Assembly: GCA_023416135.1 (NCBI GenBank)
Contig: JAEZIF010000132.1
Coordinates: 1 to 29,100 of the forward strand
Source of the DNA: Pseudomonadota bacterium
GTDB taxonomy: Bacteria; Pseudomonadota; Alphaproteobacteria; Reyranellales; Reyranellaceae
Reading direction: 5' to 3'
DNA length: 29,100 nucleotides
The translations under genes were made by a program, and so were the position numbers. Positions 7,169-14,006 of this stretch are shown here, in pieces. The notes beneath the pieces are model-generated. The model ran no database searches and had not been told where the DNA came from. It saw only the letters and a list, made by a program, of their open reading frames with translations. Numbering within the stretch: the first letter of the stretch is position 1; each line of letters starts with the position of its first letter.

Positions 7169-8539
7169 ATGATCATGCCGTTCGAGAGCGCGCTTCCCGA
7201 TGTCGCCTGGCCCGCGGCGGTTTCAGGTCGCGGCATGGCCACTCTCTCGCTGCTCTTCCAGCTCGAGCGCACCGAGTGGTGGCCCGCCGATCGCCTGCGC
7301 GAGGCGCAGCAGGTGCAACTCAAGCGCCTGCTCGATCACGCCCAACGCCATGTCCCGTTCTATCGCCGTCGCCTCGGCACCGTCACCGGCGCCGACGGCG
7401 AGGCGTTCTGGCAGGCGTGGCACGAACTTCCTTTGCTCACACGCCCGGACGTGCAACGGGCCGGCGACGAACTCATCAGTCGCTCGCTGCCCGACGGACA
7501 TGGCGAGCTCACGGAAGTCTACACCTCGGGTTCGACCGGCAAGCCGATCCACGCCATGCGCAGCGACCTCTGGTTGCTGATGTGGAGCGCCGTGACGGTG
7601 CGCGAGCATCTCTGGCACGGCCGCGACTTTTCGGGAAAGCTCGCCGCCATCCGGGAGTCGACGGCGGGCAAGGCGACCTATCCCGACGGCGAGCGCCTGG
7701 ACAATTGGGGCTTCTCGACCGCAGACATCTTCAGGACCGGCCCATGCGTCAGCCTCAACGTCACGACGCCGGTCGACGACCAGCTCAAGTGGCTCTTGCG
7801 CGAGGAGCCCGACTATCTGCTGACGCATCCGACGATGCTCGACCGTCTGGTGCGACGCAGCGCCGAGTCCGGTTTGCGCCCCCGCAAGCTGCGGCAGGTG
7901 CTGACGATCTCGGAGATCCTGGCGCCCGGCCTGCGCGAGCTATGCCGTGCCGAGTGGGATGCGCGGGTGGTCGATACCTACAGCACACGCGAGACCGGCT
8001 ATCTCGCCCTGCAGTGCCCGGACACCGACCACTATCATCTGCAGTCGGAGACGGCGCTGGTCGAGATCCTCGGTCGTGACGGCCGGCCCTGCGGGCCCGG
8101 CGAGATCGGGCGCGTGATCGTGACGCCCCTGCACAACCTCGCCATGCCGCTGGTGCGCTACGACGTCGGCGATCACGCCGAGGTCGGCGACCCCTGCTCC
8201 TGCGGCCGCGGCCTGCCGGCGATCCGACGCATTCTCGGCCGGCGGCAGAACATGCTGCGCACGGCCGAGGGCGAGCGCTGGCCGCTTCTGTCGTCGGACG
8301 ACATCGGCAAGCTTCTGGCGCTGGCGCCGATCCAGCACTACCAGTTCGCGCAGACTCATCCCGATCGCATCGAGGTGCGCCTGCAGACCGCGCGGACGCT
8401 CACCGATGAGGAGACGCGCGCCGTCGTCGCCTGGGCCGCGGCCAAATTCGGCCAGGAATTCCGCATCGACCTCGCCTGCCCGGCCGAGCTTTCCCGCACG
8501 GCATCGGGTAAGTTCGAGGACTTCGTGTGCCTGCTGTGA
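7169..8539 (+). CDS. PaaK-like AMP-forming acyl-CoA ligase (phenylacetate-CoA ligase family)
   Basis: A protein of about 456 residues of the PaaK/CapK branch of adenylate-forming enzymes, which activate a carboxylic acid with ATP and normally pass it to CoA. Motifs: the P-loop TSGSTGKPI (about 119-127), the A5-type segment DTYSTRETG (about 270-278), VRYDVGD (about 330-336) and the family-typical CSCGRGLPAI (about 343-352) followed by LGRRQNML. The C-terminal subdomain ends with RTASGKFEDF, where the lysine corresponds to the catalytic one. The start is uncertain: 7169 lacks a clear ribosome site, 7235 (MATLSLLFQ) is possible, and the frame opens at 7091. A VOC gene follows after 17 bases, suggesting one catabolic unit. 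The substrate is unknown; an aromatic or short acyl acid is plausible. Confidence 0.85.
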   Translation: MIMPFESALPDVAWPAAVSGRGMATLSLLFQLERTEWWPADRLREAQQVQLKRLLDHAQRHVPFYRRRLGTVTGADGEAFWQAWHELPLLTRPDVQRAGDELISRSLPDGHGELTEVYTSGSTGKPIHAMRSDLWLLMWSAVTVREHLWHGRDFSGKLAAIRESTAGKATYPDGERLDNWGFSTADIFRTGPCVSLNVTTPVDDQLKWLLREEPDYLLTHPTMLDRLVRRSAESGLRPRKLRQVLTISEILAPGLRELCRAEWDARVVDTYSTRETGYLALQCPDTDHYHLQSETALVEILGRDGRPCGPGEIGRVIVTPLHNLAMPLVRYDVGDHAEVGDPCSCGRGLPAIRRILGRRQNMLRTAEGERWPLLSSDDIGKLLALAPIQHYQFAQTHPDRIEVRLQTARTLTDEETRAVVAWAAAKFGQEFRIDLACPAELSRTASGKFEDFVCLL

Positions 8540-8556
8540 GGAAGAGGAGAAGCCCG

Positions 8557-9096
8557 ATGAGCAATCCTGCCTTGCCGTTGCGACTGCACCACAACGCCTA
8601 TGTCTGCGCCGACCAGGAGCGCACGCGCCACTTCTACGAGGACATCGTCGGCCTGCCGCTGCTCGCCGCCTGGATCGAGGAGGCCGAGTTCCCGGAGTTC
8701 CCCGGCCGGCCCATGAGCTATAGTCACGCCTTCTACGGCATCGGCGACGGCGGCGCGCTCGCCTTCTTCAACTTTGCCGATCCCGATGCGGCAGCCGTCT
8801 ACCAGGCGGCCAAGCAGCCGACGTTCGTCCACATCGCGCTTGCCGTCACCGGCGAGACCCAGGAGCGCATCAAGCAGCGCCTCGAGACCGCGAACCTCAA
8901 GGTGCGCGAAATCGACCACGGCTACTGCAAGTCGATCTATGTCCAGGATCCCGACGGCCTGCTGGTCGAGTTCACGTCCGATCCGCCCGACGCCGGTGAG
9001 ATCGCCGCCCGTCAGCGCACGACGGCGCACGAGACGTTGCAGCGCTGGGCGGCGGGCGACCGGACGGTCAACAACGACATCCGCCCGCATCGTTGA
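8557..9096 (+). CDS. VOC family protein (glyoxalase/dioxygenase superfamily)
   Basis: A 179-residue vicinal oxygen chelate protein. Two beta-alpha-beta-beta-beta modules are visible: LRLHHNAYVCADQERTRHFY with the first metal-ligand histidine, and FVHIALAV, then VQDPDGLLVEFTSDP, whose glutamate is the usual last ligand. The metal-binding pattern His...His...Glu therefore looks intact, so a metal-dependent lyase, isomerase or dioxygenase activity is plausible. The ATG at 8557 follows a GAGGAGA ribosome site. It lies 17 bases after the CoA ligase gene and is probably co-transcribed with it. The 40-residue C-terminal tail beyond the domain is helical and basic. The substrate is unknown. Confidence 0.85.
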   Translation: MSNPALPLRLHHNAYVCADQERTRHFYEDIVGLPLLAAWIEEAEFPEFPGRPMSYSHAFYGIGDGGALAFFNFADPDAAAVYQAAKQPTFVHIALAVTGETQERIKQRLETANLKVREIDHGYCKSIYVQDPDGLLVEFTSDPPDAGEIAARQRTTAHETLQRWAAGDRTVNNDIRPHR

Positions 9097-9146
9097 GGCC
9101 CGCATCGTCGCGAATGGGTTGGGGGTGCGGCACTCCAGCGGCGCCA

Positions 9147-9164
9147 CCAGCCTTCAGCGGCTGG
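9147..9164. terminator. Possible bidirectional terminator stem-loop
   Basis: A 6-bp perfect stem (CCAGCC, loop TTCAGC, GGCTGG) sits between the convergent VOC and MlaC-like genes and includes the MlaC-like stop codon in its loop. There is no U-run, so termination is only suggested by position. Confidence 0.35.
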
Positions 9165-9744
9165 CGCGCGCTTCCAACTCCTGGACCAGCGGCTCGACCT
9201 GGCCGCCGTTGCTCTGGAGGTAGAGGTTGAACTCCGAGCGCTTGATCTGGGACAGGCTGATGCCGGCGAACTTGAGGTCGGCGATGCGCGCGCTGCGACC
9301 GTCATCGTGCACCTCCCACACGATCCTGACGGTCTGGCCGTTCGCCTTGGTGAGCACGGCTTTCACCATGGAAACGCCGTTGGGCTGCGCGTCGACTGCG
9401 TCGATGGTGACGTCGGAGGCGGCAAGCCTGGCCAGTCGCTCGCCGTAGTCGCGCGCCTCCGACGCTTCCAGGGCCACCAGGAAACGAGCCTTCAGCGGTT
9501 CGCTGGCCTCGTTCCAGTGGGTCCCCAGCGCCGCGCGCGCGATATGGGTCAGATCGAAACTGTTGCGCAGCACTTCGCGAATGGCGGCATCGCGGCCGGC
9601 GCCGCTCTTGGTCCGGACGATGTCGGCCAACTGGACGGTCACGCTTTTGACGAATTGCCCCGGATCAACCGCCGCCCAGCCGGATAGCGAAAACAGCGAG
9701 GCCGCCAGAACGGCTGCCACCATGCCATGAAACACTTTGCGCAT
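9154..9744 (-). CDS. MlaC/Ttg2D-like periplasmic phospholipid-binding protein
   Basis: A 196-residue exported protein of the MlaC (Tgt2/Ttg2D) family, which shuttles phospholipids between outer and inner membranes. A signal peptide occupies residues 1-24 (MRKVFHG, hydrophobic run, SGWA). The mature part has the family layout: a long helix, LRNSFDLTHIARAALGTHWN (the 'D...IAR..LG..W' motif), LKARFLVALEASEARDYGERL, a beta-sheet with VRIVWEVHDDGRSARIADLKFAGISL and a C-terminal helix. Full length for the family. No mla permease or ATPase genes are adjacent, so it works with a complex encoded elsewhere or has been recruited to another lipid, for example hopanoids. AGGTGA precedes the ATG at 9744. 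Confidence 0.85.
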   Translation of the reverse strand: MRKVFHGMVAAVLAASLFSLSGWAAVDPGQFVKSVTVQLADIVRTKSGAGRDAAIREVLRNSFDLTHIARAALGTHWNEASEPLKARFLVALEASEARDYGERLARLAASDVTIDAVDAQPNGVSMVKAVLTKANGQTVRIVWEVHDDGRSARIADLKFAGISLSQIKRSEFNLYLQSNGGQVEPLVQELEARASR

Positions 9745-9879
9745 CGGGTCACCTGCCTTGGTCGCTCGGCGCCCGGGACTTCAGCGAAGGTGAGCGCCCG
9801 GGAGCGAAGATCGATGAAGCGCGCCGCCGCCGAAAAGGCGGAGACAAGAAGCGCGCCGGGCCCGCGCTCATGCAGTGCA

Positions 9880-9905
9880 TACGTTCGATGCCGCGCAAAC
9901 GTTCC
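9880..9905 (-). promoter_or_regulatory. EcfG-like promoter candidate, one mismatch, before the MlaC-like gene
   Basis: On the minus strand GGAAC (9905-9901), 17 bases, then CGTA (9883-9880) instead of CGTT. It would give a leader of about 130 bases to the MlaC-like start, longer than usual, so support is modest. Confidence 0.35.
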
Positions 9906-9919
9906 TGAATCAAGGCGAC

Positions 9920-9944
9920 CGGGCGTCGCGGTCCCGACCGCCCG
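9920..9944. terminator. GC-rich inverted repeat after the PPOX gene
   Basis: CGGGCG (9920-9925) pairs with CGCCCG (9939-9944), and an inner GCGGTC/GACCGC pair gives an alternative fold. It lies within ten bases of the PPOX stop on the minus strand. No U-run, so terminator function is inferred only from position. Confidence 0.3.
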
Positions 9945-9950
9945 TTGCCG

Positions 9951-10376
9951 TCAATCGCCGAGGTCGCCCCAGCTTGCCGTCCGCTCGATGCGGATGGCGA
10001 TGACGGGAAGCCCGCGGAGGTCCATGACAGCCAGCTGACGGTAGCGGCCCTGCAGCAGCGCCTGCGCCCGGCCATGCTCGGGTCCCTCGGTCAGGACCTC
10101 CGCGCGGCCGCGCACCATCACCCAGGCTAGCCGCCGCCAGTCCTCGTCGTAATGGTCGAAGACGATGGCGGCCTGCGGGTTCTGCAGGATGTTGCCCAGC
10201 CGCTTCAGCGGCCGGTCGCTGACACGCTTGGGCTTGCGGTCGATGGTGATGTAGAGCGTGTCGTCCTCCAGCCCGAAACAGACCGGCACGACATGAGGCG
10301 CCGCGCGCCCATCCGCTGTCGCCAGATGGCCGATCCGTCGCGTGTCGATGAAGCGACGCTCGCGCGCAGACAGCAT
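9951..10376 (-). CDS. PPOX-class (pyridoxamine 5'-phosphate oxidase-like) flavin/F420-binding protein
   Basis: A 141-residue split-barrel flavoprotein-fold protein. It begins with the sub-family pattern RFIDTRRIGHLATADGRAAP, then HVVPVCFGLEDDTLYI, DRKPKR and RLGNILQNPQAAIVFDHYDEDW, followed by a barrel strand with VMVRGRAEVL. This matches the group of small PPOX-class oxidoreductases often annotated F420-dependent (TIGR03668-like), with normal length. It probably reduces a small molecule using FMN or F420; the cofactor cannot be decided here. GGGGAGG lies eight bases before the ATG. It is 49 bases downstream of the 69-residue gene on the same strand and probably shares its transcript. Confidence 0.8.
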   Translation of the reverse strand: MLSARERRFIDTRRIGHLATADGRAAPHVVPVCFGLEDDTLYITIDRKPKRVSDRPLKRLGNILQNPQAAIVFDHYDEDWRRLAWVMVRGRAEVLTEGPEHGRAQALLQGRYRQLAVMDLRGLPVIAIRIERTASWGDLGD

Positions 10377-10425
10377 TGCAGGGCCTCCCCAGCAGTCGTC
10401 GGCCGGCAGGATGGCACAGCAGCCC

Positions 10426-10635
10426 CTAGCGGCGCCACGCAGCCTCGTTCTTGCGTTCGTAGTCGTTGAACGCCTTGACCAGGCCGGTCAGCACCTCGGC
10501 CGAGGTTTCGAACAGGGCCTTGAACAGCGGATCGTCGACTTTGGCCACATCTTCGCGCAGTTGGTCGATGGTCTTCTGGAGGTGACCTTTCATCTTCTCG
10601 ACATGGTGGCGTGGATCGCCCTTGGCGTCGGGCAT
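10426..10635 (-). CDS. Small hypothetical protein, helical
   Basis: A 69-residue protein, charged and predicted helical throughout (VEKMKGHLQKTIDQLREDV, then LFETSAEVLTGLVKAFNDYE). No signal peptide or membrane segment is present and I do not recognise the family; the plan resembles small stress-induced proteins of alphaproteobacteria. The start at 10635 is set by an AGGAGG ribosome site eight bases upstream; the longer open frame upstream, to 11133, overlaps the opposite-strand protease gene and is a shadow. The PPOX gene follows 49 bases downstream. An EcfG-like sequence lies about 35 bases upstream. Confidence 0.7.
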   Translation of the reverse strand: MPDAKGDPRHHVEKMKGHLQKTIDQLREDVAKVDDPLFKALFETSAEVLTGLVKAFNDYERKNEAAWRR

Positions 10636-10670
10636 GGCATCCTCCTGCAGTCGGGCAAGGTCAGCCGGTG

Positions 10671-10695
10671 AACGAAGGCGTTCAGCGGTGGTTGC
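10671..10695 (-). promoter_or_regulatory. EcfG-like promoter candidate, one mismatch, before the 69-residue gene
   Basis: On the minus strand GCAAC (10695-10691), 16 bases, CGTT (10674-10671): eight of nine consensus bases at an allowed spacing, with predicted transcription start about 29 bases before the ATG. The mismatch is at a strongly conserved -35 base. A small palindrome (TGAACG, AAGG, CGTTCA; 10669-10684) overlaps it. Confidence 0.4.
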
Positions 10696-10740
10696 CGCGG
10701 CGATTGACGGCGGCCGGCAAGGCCTGCCATCAAATCGCCG

Positions 10741-11433
10741 ATGGACCAGCAACTCGCCAACACCCTTTACACTGCCTCGACATGGGTGTTGCCCGTGCTG
10801 CTGGCGATCACCCTGCACGAGGCGAGCCACGGCTTCGTGGCGCATTTGCGCGGCGACGACACGGCGTGGCGCCTGGGCCGCGTCAGCTTCAATCCGCTGA
10901 AGCACGTCGACCCGTTCGGCACCATCCTGCTGCCCGGGCTGCTCCTGTTCCTGCACTCGCCTTTTCTGTTCGGCTATGCCAAGCCCGTGCCGGTCAACTT
11001 CGGGGCGCTGAAGAATCCGCGGCGCGACATGGTGCTGGTCGCAGCCGCCGGCCCGGGAATCAACATTGCGCTCGCCATCGCGGCGGGGCTGCTGGCCCAC
11101 GCCGCGGGCTTCCTGCCGGCCGGCGCGCAGCAATGGACAGTGCTCAATCTCGAAAATGCCATCGTCATCAATGTCGTGCTGGCGGTGTTCAACATGATTC
11201 CCCTGCCGCCGCTCGACGGCGGACGCGTCGCCGTCGGCCTGCTGCCCGACGTGCTCGCCCGGCCGCTGGCGCGGTTGGAGAACTACGGCATGGTGATCAT
11301 CATCGGCCTGATCTTCATCCTGCCGCTGGTCGGCGCCCAGCTCGGGCAGAACCTGAACGTGATCGGCTGGCTGCTGGGCGGCCCGGTCGACAGTATCATC
11401 ACTGCCGTTCTGCGCCTGACCGGCAACGGCTGA
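10741..11433 (+). CDS. Site-2 protease family (M50) membrane metalloprotease
   Basis: A 230-residue integral membrane protein. The zinc-binding HExxH motif is HEASH at residues 26-30 in the first membrane segment, and the third zinc ligand lies in NMIPLPPLDGGR (aspartate at about residue 159). KPVPVNFGALKNPRRD and AAAGPGINIALA are conserved in the compact class of bacterial S2P homologues (YwhC/SREBP-protease-like). Such proteases cut substrates within the membrane, often anti-sigma factors or leftover signal peptides; this compact form lacks a PDZ domain and its substrate is unknown. It is convergent with the PAS gene, with only seven bases between stops. Confidence 0.9.
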   Translation: MDQQLANTLYTASTWVLPVLLAITLHEASHGFVAHLRGDDTAWRLGRVSFNPLKHVDPFGTILLPGLLLFLHSPFLFGYAKPVPVNFGALKNPRRDMVLVAAAGPGINIALAIAAGLLAHAAGFLPAGAQQWTVLNLENAIVINVVLAVFNMIPLPPLDGGRVAVGLLPDVLARPLARLENYGMVIIIGLIFILPLVGAQLGQNLNVIGWLLGGPVDSIITAVLRLTGNG

Positions 11434-11440
11434 GCGCTCG

Positions 11441-12013
11441 TCAAGCCGACGCGGTCAGCTCCGCGGCGGTGAGCTCATACTCATCGGCCATGCGCTGCAG
11501 CGCCGCGATGGCCCCGGGATCGCTGACCGTAAGGGCGAGCCGGCGACAGCGCCGGGCGTGGGCCAGGAATTCGTCGCGCCGCCGCGCCGCAGTGATATCG
11601 ACCAGAAGGTTGACGGCGCCGGTGCAGTGGCCCGAGGCGTCGAACAGCGGGGTTGGATAGGGCCGGAAAACGATCCGCCGGCCGTCCGGACGCTCGGCTA
11701 TGACGACCACGCCGCGAATCGAGCGCTGTTCCTTGATCGCCGCCGCCAATGGGCACTGGTCGTGCGAAATCGGCTCGCCGTGATCGGTCATGAGCTTCCA
11801 GCTCACGCACCAGCGATCGCGATTGGCCACCGGCGTGCGACCGGCAAAGTCGATGCAGGCCTGGTTGTACCAAGTAATCAGACCGTCCCGGTCGGTCACG
11901 AAGAGGGCCGTCGGAAGATGGTCCAACGCGACGGGTTTGCGGTCGGGTCGACCATCCAGGGCCTTCAAAGCCATCTGGACGATATCCTCGGCATCAAGAA
12001 CTGGGGACACCAA
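11441..12013 (-). CDS. PAS-domain protein
   Basis: A protein of up to 190 residues consisting of one PAS sensory domain (about residues 25-140: LDHLPTALFVTDRDGLITWYNQACIDFAGR, then a loop with DQCPLAAAIKEQRSIRG, VVVIAERPDGRRIVFRPYPTPLFDASG and AVNLLVDITAARR) plus a helical tail. There is no kinase, GGDEF or DNA-binding output domain, so it may act as a free-standing sensor or through a partner. The start is uncertain: the frame opens with TTG at 12013, GTG follows at 12010, and ATG 11974 would still keep the PAS domain. An EcfG-like site lies about 60 bases upstream. Single-domain PAS proteins are frequent in stress-signalling neighbourhoods of alphaproteobacteria. Confidence 0.82.
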   Translation of the reverse strand: MVSPVLDAEDIVQMALKALDGRPDRKPVALDHLPTALFVTDRDGLITWYNQACIDFAGRTPVANRDRWCVSWKLMTDHGEPISHDQCPLAAAIKEQRSIRGVVVIAERPDGRRIVFRPYPTPLFDASGHCTGAVNLLVDITAARRRDEFLAHARRCRRLALTVSDPGAIAALQRMADEYELTAAELTASA

Positions 12014-12076
12014 TGCTGCAACCGCTCCGGAAAGGGGCGATAACGCTCCGATTCCCGATAAAGTTTCAGCCGGACC

Positions 12077-12102
12077 GACGTCCGTTGACTTGTCACAGTT
12101 CC
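12077..12102 (-). promoter_or_regulatory. EcfG-like promoter candidate, one mismatch, before the PAS gene
   Basis: On the minus strand GGAAC (12102-12098), 17 bases, CGTC (12080-12077): only the last -10 base differs from consensus. Predicted transcription would start near 12070, about 57 bases before the earliest possible PAS start. Confidence 0.5.
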
Positions 12103-12139
12103 GCCAGGAGACTCGGGGCTACATCCGCCCTCCGCTGGA

Positions 12140-12179
12140 GCACATTCCGTTCGGCTGGAATCGGCCGAACGGAATGTGC
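12140..12179. repeat. Perfect 16-bp inverted repeat (hairpin)
   Basis: GCACATTCCGTTCGGC (12140-12155) and its exact complement GCCGAACGGAATGTGC (12164-12179) flank an 8-base loop. It is intergenic between the GH25 gene and the PAS gene. It is far more stable than a chance palindrome; it could be a transcription stop for GH25 read-through or an element remnant. Confidence 0.85.
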
Positions 12180-12208
12180 CCTTCGAAACCAGAAACACCC
12201 TCGCGCGC

Positions 12209-12254
12209 ATTTCCGATCTGATGGAACCGCTCGCGGTTCAATCAGATCGGAAAT
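12209..12254. repeat. Long palindromic repeat (14+6-bp stem), copy 1
   Basis: Outer arms ATTTCCGATCTGAT (12209-12222) and ATCAGATCGGAAAT (12241-12254) pair perfectly; after one G/A mismatch the inner arms GAACCG and CGGTTC close on the loop CTCG. It starts five bases past the GH25 stop. A degenerate relative lies at 16401-16446, also directly after a minus-strand stop, which points to a dispersed palindromic family that doubles as 3'-end structure. Confidence 0.85.
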
Positions 12255-12258
12255 CGCT

Positions 12259-13080
12259 CTACGCCCTGGACCGGCCATTCCAGAAACCGTGGAGAGCGTG
12301 GGCATCGCCGTTGAACAGATTGCGATCGCAATAGGCGACGCCCGCCACCGCGCGGTTATGTGAGCCATAGGCCATGTCGGTTTCAGTCTGATTGGCGGCG
12401 TACTGCCAGAGCTTCCAGCCGCGATCGGCCCATGCCCAGGGGATCTCCGGCTGCTCGCGATAGTCGGCGAGCCAGAGATCGCAGCGCGCCAGGAGCGAGC
12501 CGGGCTGAACAGGCTGGCCGAGGCTCAGCCCGCGACGACCGTACTTCTGGCCATTGGCCCATTGCGGATGGGTGTAGAGCATCGGCAGCCGGCCGGTCTG
12601 TTGCCGCACGGTCTGCACGAAGGCCTCAGCCTGGGCCAGAGTCATGGTGTTGCGCGGATTGCCGTCGTTGGGCTCGAGGTCGAGCGCGATCAGCGTCGAA
12701 GGCCCCGGCCGAACGACCGAGAGGAAGGCCATCGCCTGGTCGGAACCGGAATATTGCCGCGTGCCGAAATGATAGGCGCCCCACAGCAGGCCCGCCTGCT
12801 CGGCCAGCGGCCGGCGGACGGCATAGGACGAGTCGACCCAGTCGCCGCCTTCCGTGGCCTTGTGGATGAGCCCAAGGATTCCGCTGCGGCGAATCGCGCC
12901 GAAGTCGCTGACGGCGACGCCATGACTGATGTCGATGACCGCGTCCAGGCCAGTCGGCCCCTTCGGCGGGTGATGGATATAGACATCTCCGCCGCGTCTC
13001 GCGACAGGCTGCTCCCCGCCGCAACCCGCCAGCGCCAGGCTGGCCAACGCGCCCCCAAACACGACCCTGCGGGAAACCAT
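12259..13080 (-). CDS. GH25-type lysozyme (muramidase) lipoprotein
   Basis: A 273-residue predicted lipoprotein. The N-terminus MVSRRVVFGG is followed by LASLALAGC, a clear lipobox with the cysteine at about residue 20. The rest is a glycoside hydrolase family 25 barrel, which cuts the glycan strands of peptidoglycan: AVIDISHG (first catalytic-face aspartate), SGILGLIHKATEG, LLWGAYHFGT, TLIALDLEPN (the DxE pair) and LWLADY, then WKLWQYA. The GH25 key acidic residues are therefore present. It probably sits in the periplasm, anchored by lipid. The frame extends to a TTG at 13101, but ATG 13080 gives the proper signal peptide. The divergent neighbour encodes a peptidoglycan-binding protein. Confidence 0.87.
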   Translation of the reverse strand: MVSRRVVFGGALASLALAGCGGEQPVARRGGDVYIHHPPKGPTGLDAVIDISHGVAVSDFGAIRRSGILGLIHKATEGGDWVDSSYAVRRPLAEQAGLLWGAYHFGTRQYSGSDQAMAFLSVVRPGPSTLIALDLEPNDGNPRNTMTLAQAEAFVQTVRQQTGRLPMLYTHPQWANGQKYGRRGLSLGQPVQPGSLLARCDLWLADYREQPEIPWAWADRGWKLWQYAANQTETDMAYGSHNRAVAGVAYCDRNLFNGDAHALHGFWNGRSRA

Positions 13081-13202
13081 CCCCCACCCTTCATTATGCA
13101 ACCGAGGTGATCATAGCATGTTGACCTGTGGGTTGGTCTCCGATTGGTCACGCTATGCGTCTGTCCCGATATCGTATCCGCAGCAGTCGGCGAGGTGTGA
13201 AC

Positions 13203-13997
13203 ATGCTGGGCGACGGCACGATGGGTTCCACGATCGGTACATGGTGGCGCAACATCCGGCTGCAGGGCGGTCGCCGAGACGAGGCGCCGGCCAATGACGC
13301 CATGTTCATCGACGTGATGACCGACTTCTCGCGCAAGCTCAGCGAGCGGGCCGTCCGCCAGTCGGCCGGCGGCCTGGCCGCCGCACAGCAGGAACGGAGG
13401 GAGGCGCTGCGGGCCTACGACCGGACACGCCGGCGCCAGCAGATATTGACGGCGGGTGTCGCCGTGGGCGCGCTGATCGCCCTCGGCATCGCCTCGCTTG
13501 CCCCGCCCATCGCGCCGCCCGTTGCAGCGCCGCCGGCCGTCGCCGCCGCGCCGGCACCCGCCCCGGGCGAACAGGTACCGCCCGTCATCGAGGCGGCAGC
13601 GCAGCCGCCCCTCGTGCCTGATGCAGCATCAGCTGATACTTCTTCCGCGCCTGTGCCCTCCGTTGCAGCGGAACCGCCCGCACCCGACCCGCTGCGGGCC
13701 GATGAGGTCCGGGAAGTGCAGAGACGGCTGCAGGGATTCGGCTTCAATCCAGGACCGGCCGACGGGGTCGCTGGGCCCATGACCGCCAACGCCGCCGCGA
13801 GCTACCAGCAGAGCCGAGGCCAACCGCTGACCGGCGACATCGATCGCGACTTGCTGGCACAGCTTCGCGAAGATCCCTCGCCCCAGGTGGCGTCGCCCCC
13901 TCCTCAACGGACAGCTCAACGTGGCCGCCAGGTCACCGCGCGCCGCGACGGGCCGCTCGATCAACTCGGACGCTTCCTTGACTCGCTGGTACGCTGA
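13203..13997 (+). CDS. Membrane-anchored peptidoglycan-binding protein
   Basis: A 264-residue protein. The N-terminal 80 residues are cytoplasmic and helical (FSRKLSERAVRQSAGG, RREALRAYDRTRRRQQ), followed by one membrane segment (ILTAGVAVGALIALGIASL), a long Pro/Ala-rich spacer and a PG_binding_1 domain (VREVQRRLQGFGFNPGPADGVAGPMTANAAASYQQSRG) that grips the cell wall. The end is basic. The ATG at 13203 has GAGGTG five bases upstream and is preferred to GTG 13128 or ATG 13155. Divergent from the GH25 gene, it may link the inner membrane to peptidoglycan or position a hydrolase; that is inferred. Confidence 0.85.
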   Translation: MLGDGTMGSTIGTWWRNIRLQGGRRDEAPANDAMFIDVMTDFSRKLSERAVRQSAGGLAAAQQERREALRAYDRTRRRQQILTAGVAVGALIALGIASLAPPIAPPVAAPPAVAAAPAPAPGEQVPPVIEAAAQPPLVPDAASADTSSAPVPSVAAEPPAPDPLRADEVREVQRRLQGFGFNPGPADGVAGPMTANAAASYQQSRGQPLTGDIDRDLLAQLREDPSPQVASPPPQRTAQRGRQVTARRDGPLDQLGRFLDSLVR

Positions 13998-14006
13998 CAT
14001 CGCTCG

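Noticed and set aside
9769..9803. Direct repeat GCGCCCGGGA (9769-9778 and 9794-9803) before the MlaC-like gene.
   Set aside because: Ten bases of pure GC-rich sequence are weak evidence for an operator in this genome.
10426..11133. A 235-codon minus-strand frame.
   Set aside because: Only its last 69 codons have a ribosome site and protein-like composition; the rest overlaps the site-2 protease gene.
2636..11802. The 13-mer GAGCTTCCAGCTC occurs both in the Liv intergenic hairpin (2636-2648) and inside the PAS gene (11790-11802).
   Set aside because: Several shared 13-mers are expected by chance in 29 kb, and the second lies within conserved coding sequence.
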